DNA from: an uncultured Novosphingobium sp.
GTDB lineage: Bacteria; Pseudomonadota; Alphaproteobacteria; Sphingomonadales; Sphingomonadaceae
Reading direction: 5' to 3'
Length of the DNA: 13,215 bases
NCBI GenBank assembly: GCA_938005655.1
Contig: CALLNA010000277.1
Span: 1 to 13,215 of the forward strand
The notes under the pieces were generated by a model. The model saw only the letters and a program-made list of their open reading frames with translations, had not been told where the DNA came from and ran no database searches. Position 1 is the first letter of the stretch. Each line of letters begins with the position of its first letter. The translations under genes were made by a program, and so were the position numbers. This document shows, in pieces, positions 6,594 through 13,215 of this stretch.

Positions 6594-9088
6594 TCAGAAG
6601 TTGACGGTGCCCTGGAGACCGAAGGTCCGCGGCGGGTTGAAGTTGGCGTAGGAGCCCAGGATCGCGTTGTTCGCGTCCGACCGGCGATAGATGTGGTCCT
6701 CGTTGAACAGGTTGCGCGCCCAGACCGAGATCGTGCCCTTCACCCCGCTGGAGTTCAGCGGAATGTCGGCCAGCGCGAGGCTGCCGTTGACGATGAAGCT
6801 CGCCTCGGTCTGCACGCTTTCCGCCTGGAAGCTGTACTGCGGCCCGGCGTAGTTGGCGTCGAGATGCAGGCGCAGGCGGCTGTCGCCCCGGCCCACCGGC
6901 GTCTCGAAGTCGAGCGAGCCCGAGACCGCATGCTTCGGCGTGAACACGGTATAGACCTGGGTGATCACGCCGTAGGTCGCTGGCGATTCCACGATCGGGT
7001 TGGCGACCGGCGGGATCCTGACGTCGGTGTAGGCGTAGGACGCGCCGAGCGTCAGCCCCGTGACCGGGCGCACCGTCAGCTCGACCTCGACGCCCTTGAT
7101 CCGCGAGGTGCCGGCAACGTTGACCGTCTCCTCGGTGTGCTTGTTGTAATAAGGATTGGCCACGCCGCCGACCGTCGCCCGGGTGTCGACGAAGTCGAAG
7201 TCGATCTGGGTGTTGGTGCGGTCCATGATGTAGGCTGCCACGTTCAGGCGAACGCGATGGTCGAGGAAATCGGTCTTGGCGCCGATCTCATAGGACTTGA
7301 CCGATTCCGGATCGAACTTGCGGAAGGTCGACGAGCGCGAGTTGGCGCCGCCGGCACGGAAGCCGGTCGAATACTTGGCATAGAGGTTGATGCCCGGCGC
7401 CGCATCCCAGGCCAGCGTGACCATCGGGTCGAACCGGCTGTTCGAATAGTCGAGCACGGCCCCCGCGAACGGAGCGTTGTTGACGACGGTCAGCGCGCCG
7501 TTGCGGGTCTCGTGAGTGTAGCGCCCACCGGCGGTCAGATGCAGCGTCTCGATCCCGGCCGGAGTATAGGTGGCCTGGCCGAACACCGCATAGCTCTTGC
7601 CGACCGCATAGCTGTCGCGCTGGACGTACCAGTAGTTGCGGTCCCAGCCCTGGTTGCTCGAACCGATCGCGGCGGTGGGATTGGGGGCGACCTGGTTGAT
7701 GAAGGTATAGCCGGTGCCGTCGGCGTTCCACTTCAGCGGGTTGGGCGTCGCCGCGACCTCGCGGGCGTGCTCGTTGAAGTAGTAGGCGCCCAGCACGAAG
7801 TCGAGGTGCGGCAGGGTGCCGACGATCTGGAATTCCTGGCTGAACTGGGTCTGGAACAGCTCCGACAGGCTGTAGCGGCCGAATTCGCCGTTGGGCACGA
7901 ACTGGCTGCGGTGCGCGCCGGCCGAACCGTCCCACTGGTGGGTCTCGACGCCGCGCCAGGCCGAGATCGAGCGCAGCTCGATCTCCGGGCTCAGCTTGTA
8001 CTTGATCGCCGCGGTGTAGCCGTGCGTGTCGTCGGTGCTGAGCTGCTGGATCACGCCCATGTCGGCGACGTCCATGCGGTGGTTGCCGCTCACCTGGACC
8101 AGCGGCGCCAGCGGCGCGATGCAGTTGGAGCCGCCGCCCGGGCAAACCAGCGTCGTGCCCGAATAGGTCCCGACCGGCAGGCCATTCGGGTTGTAGTTGA
8201 TGAGCTGGCTGTAGAACGGCGTGTTCTGGTCGCGCGCCCGATCGTAGGAGAGATCGACCGTCAGGCCCTCGACCGGGGTCCAGCGGCCGGCGATCCGGCC
8301 GCCCACGCGGTTGTAGTAGTTCCAGCCATACTGGCCGCTCGCCGGGTTCTTGGTGGTCGCGTCCTGGTGCTGGATCACGCCGTCGACCTTGATCGCGAAA
8401 TTGGCGAAGGCCGGCAGGTCAAGGTGGACCTCGCCGTTGTAGGAGCCGTAGTTGCCGACGCCGGCCGATACCCGGCCGCCGAACTCGCCGGTCGGAGCCT
8501 TGGTCACGATGCTCAGCGCACCGCCTTCGGTGTTCCGGCCGAACAGCGTGCCCTGCGGGCCGCGCAGGACCTCGATGCGCTGCACGTCGAACAGGGCGGC
8601 GTTGAGGCCCTGCGAGCGGCCGAGATAGACGCCGTCGATATAGACGCCGACGCCCGGCTCGCGCGCGGTCTGGTTCTGGTCGAACGGCACGATGCCGCGG
8701 ATGCCGACCGTCAGCGCGGACTGGCGCGCCTCGAAGGTCGCGACGCGCAGCGAGGGGATGCCGCCGTCGGCGACCAGACGGACAGCAGGACCTCATCGAA
8801 CAGCGCGCCGCCGTCGGCGAGGTCGAGCAGGCTCTGCACGTGGCGCTTCTCGATGACGTCGGCGCCGAGGACGGCGATGGCGATCGGCGTCTTCTGGAGG
8901 TTGGTCTCGCGCTTGGTCGCGGTGACGACGATGTCGGTCAGCCCGCTCGAATCGCCGGTGGACTCGGCCGAGGCGTCGGCGGCGGCATCAGCGGCAGCGG
9001 CGTCGGCAGCATGGGCGCTGCCGGCGGCCTGCATCGCGGCGATCGCAAGCATTGAGGCGGCGACCTTGGAAATCGGGCGGTTCATCAT
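6594..9088 (-). pseudogene. TonB-dependent outer-membrane receptor, reading frame disrupted
   Basis: The N-terminal part starts at ATG 9088 (AGGG 6 nt upstream; ATG 9085 is also possible) with a signal peptide ending near SAHA. A TonB box DIVVTATKRE and the first plug strands follow, to SLLDLADGG. This frame then ends at a TGA at 8711-8713. A second frame, open from 8792 down to 6594, resumes with IPSLRVATFEARQSALTVG, continues the plug (VYIDGVYLGR, RIEVLRGPQGTLFGRN) and the whole beta-barrel, and ends in the terminal aromatic residue GTVNF. The break lies between two 14-nt direct repeats 47 nt apart. Removing one unit gives an in-frame 815-residue protein, a normal length. Such receptors import siderophores, vitamin B12, sugars or other large substrates using TonB energy; the substrate cannot be told. 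A GTG at 8690 could start the second part but would lack signal peptide and TonB box. Recent inactivation and assembly error are both possible, since the barrel is otherwise intact. Confidence 0.85.
8760..8820. repeat. 14-nt direct repeat bracketing the receptor frame break
   Basis: GCCGCCGTCGGCGA occurs at 8760-8773 and again at 8807-8820, separated by 33 nt. Repeat plus spacer is 47 nt, not a multiple of three. Both copies encode an ADGG stretch in the receptor, once in each frame. The layout fits a short insertion with a duplicated target, or a template-switch event; collapse of one unit restores the frame exactly. Confidence 0.75.
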
Positions 9089-9343
9089 GTTCATCCCTGA
9101 CTTGGTTGTGACGTTTCGTCGTTTCCGAGGGATCAGCCGAATCACCTGCCGATTCGGCGCTGCTCGCCCCCGTCGGGGCCGGCAAGTAGGCGTGGCAGAT
9201 TGCATCCGCGCGACCCTGCCGCGTCAGTTCAAAGTCGGTTTCGCGACAATTCGATGACAGCGCCGCCGTGACGGATTCGCGTCACGAAACCGTCATTTCC
9301 CGAACGCATTGGATAGCCCCGGTTGTACTGGACTGATGCGACG
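9089..9343. other. Divergent intergenic region between receptor and response regulator
   Basis: About 250 nt without a gene. Reading toward the receptor it holds three possible leader hairpins: GGCAG/CTGCC (9194-9198 with 9216-9220), a short CCCC/GGGG stem near 9166-9178, and the 8-bp GCCGAATC/GATTCGGC (9136-9143 with 9151-9158). No known riboswitch class is recognised. Upstream of these lie the GTCA/TGAC repeats listed separately. No convincing -35/-10 pair was found for either gene. Confidence 0.5.
9243..9296. promoter_or_regulatory. Cluster of GTCA/TGAC repeats, possible wHTH operator
   Basis: On the minus strand CTGTCAT-N4-TTGTCGC (9260-9243) resembles a Pho box, with an exact first half and five of seven matches in the second. 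CGTGACG-N6-CGTCACG (9267-9286) is a perfect 7-bp inverted repeat. CGTCAC (9280) and CGTCAT (9291) are direct repeats 11 nt apart, the spacing bound by PhoB-type winged helices. The adjacent response regulator could bind here and control itself and the receptor. This is inference from spacing alone. Confidence 0.3.
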
Positions 9344-10039
9344 ATGAACGAGCCGGGGACGGTGATACTGACGAACGGCCAGCCTGACCTGCTGGCCGCG
9401 CTGGCCGAGCGGATGCCGGCCCTGCGCGTGCTGACCGCGGGCTCGCAGCCGCCCGCGCAGCGTCAGGAAGGGCGCATCTGGTGCTTCGTCGACTGGCTGC
9501 TGCCCGACCTTTCCGGCCTGGAGATGTGCCGCCGCCTGCGCGACGCGCCCGCCACCGCGCACAGCCATATCACGATGATCCTCGACGAGGACGACACCGA
9601 GGCGCGCCGCCGCGCGCTGCGCGCCGGGGCGGACGACTACGTCCTCGCCCCGCTGACCGCCGACCTGCTGCTCGACCGGCTCAGGCAGTACCGCGGCCCG
9701 GCGAGCGCCACACCCGCGCCGCGGCTCGCCCACGGCGGCCTGACGCTCGACCTCGGCGCCTATCAGGCGCGCTGGCACGGCCGGCCCGTGCCGCTGCGGC
9801 CCAACGAGTTCAAGCTGCTCGCCCATTTCATCGAGCATCCCGACCGGGTGCTCGCGCGCGCCGACCTGATCGCCCTGCTCGGCAAGGACCGCGAGGCAAT
9901 CGACGAGCGCACCGTCGACGTCTGGGTCGGCCGCCTGCGCCGCGGCCTCAAGGCCCACGGCGTGCCCGATCTGCTGCGGACGGTGCGCTCGCTCGGCTAT
10001 GTGCTGGACAGCCTGCCGGAGGGTCATGTCTCGGTTTGA
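9344..10039 (+). CDS. PhoB/OmpR-type response regulator with degenerate receiver domain
   Basis: The 231-residue product has a receiver-like domain (about 5-118) and a C-terminal winged helix (about 128-225, with LRPNEFKLLAHFIEHPDRVL and TVDVWVGRLRRGLK...TVRSLGYVL), the normal OmpR/PhoB layout. The phosphorylation aspartate appears kept as D50 in FVDWLLPDLSG. Other switch residues are not: the acidic pair near the N terminus reads NG (11-12), the conserved Thr is L80 and the conserved Lys is A102 in YVLAPL. It may therefore work without phosphorylation, or be controlled by other means. No histidine kinase gene is in the window. The ATG at 9344 is favoured over an in-frame TTG at 9323. GTG at 9362, preceded by GGGG, is a possible shorter start. 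It is divergent from the TonB-dependent receptor, which suggests that as a target. Confidence 0.85.
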   Translation: MNEPGTVILTNGQPDLLAALAERMPALRVLTAGSQPPAQRQEGRIWCFVDWLLPDLSGLEMCRRLRDAPATAHSHITMILDEDDTEARRRALRAGADDYVLAPLTADLLLDRLRQYRGPASATPAPRLAHGGLTLDLGAYQARWHGRPVPLRPNEFKLLAHFIEHPDRVLARADLIALLGKDREAIDERTVDVWVGRLRRGLKAHGVPDLLRTVRSLGYVLDSLPEGHVSV

Positions 10040-10080
10040 ATTTCGGCATCCAGGCAGGAAGCGGGGGTTATCACGAGCCT

Positions 10081-10168
10081 CGTCGCCCCGGACTTGATCC
10101 GGGGCCCCGCTTCTTGGTGCGCGACGTCGCAGGAGGAAAGCGGGACCCCGGATCAAGTCCGGGTGACG
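10081..10168. repeat. Paired inverted palindrome (REPIN-like element)
   Basis: A left arm at 10081-10112 and a right arm at 10138-10168 are near-perfect reverse complements, about 31 nt each with two mismatches and one bulged base, around a 25-nt loop. Each arm carries the core GGACTTGATCCGGGG or its complement, itself containing a smaller palindrome. The form is that of two inverted REP units. I recall this core as a common intergenic repeat in sphingomonad genomes, but could not check that here. It lies 40 nt past the response-regulator stop and could also act as a terminator. Confidence 0.7.
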
Positions 10169-10238
10169 GAGATGAGGGCCATCGGGCAATGAGGTCGTAA
10201 GCCGAATTCAAACTAAGGCGCTGCCTGCCGGAGTGACC

Positions 10239-10267
10239 TTGCCCCCGGCGCCGCCTCGGGCCATAGG
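10239..10267 (+). promoter_or_regulatory. Weak candidate promoter of purS-purQ
   Basis: TTGCCC at 10239-10244 is followed after 17 nt by CATAGG at 10262-10267, with four and three matches to the consensus. The -10 lies 34 nt before the purS start. The repeat element upstream should isolate purS from the preceding gene, so a promoter is expected hereabouts. Confidence 0.3.
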
Positions 10268-10301
10268 CTCCAGCGATTCCCGCGCACGGAAAGGCAATGT
10301 G

Positions 10302-10538
10302 ATGAAGGTCCGCGTTTCGGTCAGCCTCAAGAACGGCGTGCTCGATCCCCAGGGCCGGGCGATCCAGCATTCGCTCGAAGGCCTCGGCTTCGGCGGCGTC
10401 AAGGACGTGCGCGCCGGACGGCTGATCGAGCTGGAGGTGGACGAGAGCGTCAGCGACGCCGACCTCGACGAGATGTGCAAGAAGCTCCTCGCCAACATGG
10501 TGATCGAGAACTACCGCATCGAGCGGGTCGCCGCGTAA
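10302..10538 (+). CDS. purS: FGAM synthase subunit PurS
   Basis: PurS is the small subunit of the three-part formylglycinamidine ribonucleotide synthase; it bridges PurQ and PurL and helps pass ammonia between them. The product has 78 residues, normal for the family. It begins MKVRVSVSLKNGVLDPQGRAIQHSLEGLGF, the PurS signature, and ends ANMVIENYRIERV. The ATG at 10302 follows GGAAAGG by 7 nt and is where homology starts; the open frame reaches back to 10233 without likeness. The stop shares one base with the purQ start (TAATG), so the two are translationally coupled. Confidence 0.96.
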   Translation: MKVRVSVSLKNGVLDPQGRAIQHSLEGLGFGGVKDVRAGRLIELEVDESVSDADLDEMCKKLLANMVIENYRIERVAA

Positions 10539-11215
10539 TGGCCTTCCGCTCCGCCGTCATCACCTTCCCCGGCTCGAACTGCGACCGGGACATGGCCGAT
10601 GCGCTGGAGAAGGTCTCCGGCCAGGCCCCGCATCGCGTCTGGCACGGCGACGCCGACCTGCCCGAGGGGCTGGACTTCATCGCCCTGCCCGGCGGCTTCT
10701 CCTATGGCGACTACCTGCGCTGCGGCGCGATCGCCTCGCGCTCGCCGGTGATGCAGGCGGTGATCGCCGCGGCCAATCGCGGCGTCCCCGTGCTCGGCGT
10801 GTGCAACGGCTTCCAGGTCCTGACCGAGAGCGGCCTGCTGCCCGGCGCCCTGCTGCGCAATTCGGGCATCCGCTTCGTCTGCCGCGATGCCCCGCTGATG
10901 GTCGAGAACGCCCAGTCGCTGTTCACCGCCGGCTATGCCCAGGGCGAGCGCATCTCGTTCCCGGTCGCCCATCACGACGGCAACTACTACGCCGATGCGG
11001 AGACGCTCGACCGGCTCGAAGGCGAAGGCCGCGTGGCCCTGCGCTATGCCGAGGACCTCAACGGCTCGGCGCGCCGCATCGCGGGCGTGCTCAACGCCGC
11101 CGGCAACGTGCTCGGCATGATGCCCCACCCCGAGCGGGCGATCGAGCCCGAGCAGGGCGGCAGCGACGGCCGCCGCCTGTTCGAAAGCGCGTTGCGCGGT
11201 CTGGTCGGGGCATAG
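10538..11215 (+). CDS. purQ: FGAM synthase glutaminase subunit PurQ
   Basis: PurQ frees ammonia from glutamine for PurL, which turns FGAR into FGAM in purine synthesis. The 225-residue product is a class I glutamine amidotransferase. The catalytic triad is C89 in LGVCNGFQVL, H197 and E199 in MMPHPER. The family motifs FPGSNCDRD (10-18) and ALPGGFSYGDYLRCGAIA (49-66) are present. The start ATG at 10538 overlaps the purS stop by one base. purL is not in the window and does not follow directly; the next gene downstream is on the opposite strand, so the operon ends here as purSQ. Confidence 0.97.
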   Translation: MAFRSAVITFPGSNCDRDMADALEKVSGQAPHRVWHGDADLPEGLDFIALPGGFSYGDYLRCGAIASRSPVMQAVIAAANRGVPVLGVCNGFQVLTESGLLPGALLRNSGIRFVCRDAPLMVENAQSLFTAGYAQGERISFPVAHHDGNYYADAETLDRLEGEGRVALRYAEDLNGSARRIAGVLNAAGNVLGMMPHPERAIEPEQGGSDGRRLFESALRGLVGA

Positions 11216-11240
11216 CTCCGACGCTCGGTTTGCCGATACC

Positions 11241-11255
11241 CGCTCGTCCCGAGCG
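11241..11255. repeat. Short hairpin between purQ and the EAL gene
   Basis: CGCTCG (11241-11246) and CGAGCG (11250-11255) form a perfect 6-bp stem with a 3-nt loop in the 51-nt gap between convergent stops. No T-run follows. It may be a weak bidirectional stop or a fragment of a dispersed intergenic palindrome. Confidence 0.4.
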
Positions 11256-11266
11256 AAGTTGCCTGC

Positions 11267-13215
11267 CTAAGCCGCCGCCCCGCCCGTCTGGGCATAGGCG
11301 TCGCGGTAGAACAGTCGGTTCGCCTCATCCAGCGCCATCGGCCGGCCGAAGTAGTAACCCTGGATCTTGCCGCAGCCGAGCGAGCGGATCGTTTCCAGCT
11401 CGGCCTCGGTCTCGACGCCTTCCGCGGTGGTGGTCATGTCCAGGCTGTCCGCCATGGCCACGACCGCGCGGATGATCGCCAGGCTTTCGGGATTGCCGGT
11501 CGCCGCGCCCTGGACGAAGCTGCGGTCGACCTTGATCGTGGTGAAGCGCAGCTTGCGCAGGTAGCCGAGCGAGGAATAGCCGGTGCCGAAGTCGTCGAGG
11601 CTGACCCCGCAGCCGAGCGCCATGACCCGCTCCAGCGCCGCCCGCGCGGTCATCGCGTCGCGCACGAAGATGCTCTCCGTCACCTCGATGTCGAGCCGCT
11701 GGGGCGGCAGGCCGCTCATCGCCAGGGCGCCGACGACGCTGGTGCTGAAATTGGGATCGAGCAGTTGCTCGCCCGAGACGTTGACCGCGACCTTGACGTG
11801 GTTCGGCCACTTCATCGCGTCTTCGCAGGCCTTGCGCAGGACCCATTCGCCGATCGGCACGATCAGGCGGGTGTCCTCGGCCAGCGGGATGAACTTCGCC
11901 GGGCTGACGAAGCCGTGCTCCTCGCTGTGCCAGCGCAGCAGCGCCTCGAAGCTCAGGACCTGCTCGCTGGTCGCGTCGACGACCGGCTGGTAGTTGATGA
12001 CGAACTCGTTGCGCTCCAGCGCGCGGCGCAGCGAGAACTCCAGCTTGCGGCGCTCCTCGGCATGGGCGTGGAGCGCGGGCTCGTAGCAGCAGTGCTGTCC
12101 GCCGCCCTCGTCCTTCGAGCGGTAGAGCGCGAGGTCGGCGTTGCGCATCAGCGTCTCGACGGTCGAGCCGTCGCGCGGGCCGAGCGCCGAGCCGATCGAA
12201 ACGCCCACGTAGAGCGTGTGGTGATCGACCTCGTAGGGCTGCGACAGCGAATCGATCACCGCCTGGGCGATCCGGTTGACCCGCTCGATTTCGGAAGCGT
12301 CACGGATGACGATGGCGAACTCGTCGCCGCCGAGGCGGCCGCACAGCTCGTTCTCGCTCATCAGTTTCTTGAGCCGGTCGGAAACGCGGGCGAGGAGCTG
12401 GTCGCCGACGAGGTGGCCGAGCGTGTCGTTGACCGCCTTGAAGCGGTCGAGGTCGAGCATCAGGAAGGCGCAGCGCGTCCGCCACTGCTCGGCATAGCGC
12501 ATGGCCTCGCCCAGCGCCTCGGTCAGCATCATGCGGTTGGGCAGGCCGGTCAGGGTGTCGTAGCGAGCGAGGTAGGCGATCTTGTCCGAGCTTTCGCGCT
12601 GCTGGGTGACGTCCGAGCCAACCCCGCGAAAGCCGTCGAAGACGCCGTCCTCGGTCAGCTTCGGCGTGCCGGACAGCTCCCACCAGCGCTGCTGGCCGTT
12701 GATCGTGACGCGCACCAGCAGGTTGGAGAAGTTCTCCCGCCGCTTGAGCCGCTCGGCCAGGTCGTGGAGGCTCGACGGGAACTGGCCGGTCTCCCAGGCG
12801 GAACCGGCGATCATCTGGATGAACGGCTTCCCGTCGATGTCCTCGGGGTCCATGCCGAGGGCGAAGGCGAAGCGCGGGCTGACCGCGCGGATCCGCCGCG
12901 AGGTGTCGATCTGCCAGAGCCAGTCGGCCTCGCCCTCCTCGAACTCGCGGAGCAGCAGGGAGACGACCTCGCTCTTTTCCGCCACGCCCGCCTCGGCGAC
13001 GCGCGCCTGGAGGAAGGTACGGGTATTCTCGACCGCCCCGACCGCGAGGATCGCGACGAACAGGATCGCGATGAAGCTCATCACGTATTGCCCGGCGAAC
13101 AGGAAGCTCAGCGAGGCGACCACGCCGACGACCGCGTTGAACAGCAGCGTGCCCAGCGGCACCGCCGGCAGGACCACCGCCGCGACCGCCATCAGCATCG
13201 CCCGCACGGCCCACA
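11267..13215 (-). CDS. Membrane-bound PAS-GGDEF-EAL cyclic-di-GMP protein (N terminus outside window)
   Basis: At least 646 residues are visible, counted from a GTG at 13207; the frame stays open to the window edge, so the start is probably outside. In this numbering hydrophobic segments fill about 5-58 and a PAS domain about 92-205. A GGDEF domain runs about 215-375, with intact GGDEF at 293-297. An EAL domain runs about 390-635. The phosphodiesterase residues look complete: E421 (EAL), N476, E509, D538-D539 (DDFGTG), K559, E596 (EGVE) and Q616. No RxxD inhibitory site lies before GGDEF. The protein could make or break down cyclic-di-GMP; the complete EAL set makes hydrolysis likely, with GGDEF active or acting as a GTP sensor. 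The PAS domain suggests control by a ligand or redox signal. It is convergent with purQ and shows no functional link to it. Confidence 0.92.
   Translation of the reverse strand, partial: WAVRAMLMAVAAVVLPAVPLGTLLFNAVVGVVASLSFLFAGQYVMSFIAILFVAILAVGAVENTRTFLQARVAEAGVAEKSEVVSLLLREFEEGEADWLWQIDTSRRIRAVSPRFAFALGMDPEDIDGKPFIQMIAGSAWETGQFPSSLHDLAERLKRRENFSNLLVRVTINGQQRWWELSGTPKLTEDGVFDGFRGVGSDVTQQRESSDKIAYLARYDTLTGLPNRMMLTEALGEAMRYAEQWRTRCAFLMLDLDRFKAVNDTLGHLVGDQLLARVSDRLKKLMSENELCGRLGGDEFAIVIRDASEIERVNRIAQAVIDSLSQPYEVDHHTLYVGVSIGSALGPRDGSTVETLMRNADLALYRSKDEGGGQHCCYEPALHAHAEERRKLEFSLRRALERNEFVINYQPVVDATSEQVLSFEALLRWHSEEHGFVSPAKFIPLAEDTRLIVPIGEWVLRKACEDAMKWPNHVKVAVNVSGEQLLDPNFSTSVVGALAMSGLPPQRLDIEVTESIFVRDAMTARAALERVMALGCGVSLDDFGTGYSSLGYLRKLRFTTIKVDRSFVQGAATGNPESLAIIRAVVAMADSLDMTTTAEGVETEAELETIRSLGCGKIQGYYFGRPMALDEANRLFYRDAYAQTGGAAA

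Noticed and set aside
6693..9257. An 854-codon plus-strand frame opposite the TonB receptor
   Set aside because: No family likeness and biased composition; the minus strand encodes a clear receptor with terminator and signal peptide.
9267..9286. CRP/FNR site in the palindrome CGTGACG-N6-CGTCACG
   Set aside because: GTGA and TCAC are 10 nt apart rather than 6, and the flanking bases do not fit either consensus.
9293..10189. A 298-codon minus-strand frame opposite the response regulator
   Set aside because: It reads through the palindromic repeat and the complement of a clear winged-helix gene; no domain seen.
1..13215. CRISPR arrays, tRNA or rRNA genes, insertion sequences
   Set aside because: No regularly spaced repeats, cloverleaf-like genes, rRNA stretches or transposase motifs were found on reading the window.

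Overview
The window is high-GC bacterial DNA and reads best as a chromosomal segment of an alphaproteobacterium, probably a sphingomonad. The grounds are the very GC-rich codon use, the long TonB-dependent receptor with a DIVVTATKRE-type TonB box, the intergenic palindromes (one with a GGACTTGATCCGGGG core) and the split PurS/PurQ form of FGAM synthase. I see no rRNA or tRNA gene, CRISPR array, transposase or phage gene.

Layout from left to right: purC (190-972, +), a strong hairpin, then a large two-lobed M16 metallopeptidase lipoprotein (1065-3929, +). This converges on a persulfide-dioxygenase-like metallo-beta-lactamase gene (3926-4795, -). That gene is divergent from an ArsR-family regulator (4887-5273, +), a YgaP-like rhodanese with a membrane tail (from 5210, +) and a TauE/SafE exporter (5730-6515, +). 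A TonB-dependent receptor with a broken reading frame lies on the other strand (6594-9088, -). It is divergent from a PhoB-type response regulator with a degenerate receiver (9344-10039, +). After a paired-palindrome repeat come purS and purQ (10302-11215, +). The window ends in a PAS-GGDEF-EAL cyclic-di-GMP protein (11267-13215, -) whose N terminus lies outside.

Two themes stand out. First, purC, purS and purQ are three de novo purine genes separated by about 9.3 kb of unrelated genes. Second, positions 3926-6526 form a compact reactive-sulfur module of the BigR/YgaV kind: a persulfide-sensing repressor, a persulfide dioxygenase, a membrane-tethered sulfurtransferase and a sulfur-anion exporter, controlled from one short AT-rich divergent promoter with a clear inverted-repeat operator.

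The most unusual points are in the reading frames. The receptor is disrupted between two copies of a 14-nt direct repeat; removing one repeat unit of 47 nt would restore an 815-residue receptor. The rhodanese frame has no stop where its family ends and stays open past the end of the exporter gene. The regulator runs 64 nt into the rhodanese gene. These may be real mutations, unusual overlaps or assembly errors. I found no clearly novel multigene system; the sulfur module is a variant of a known type.
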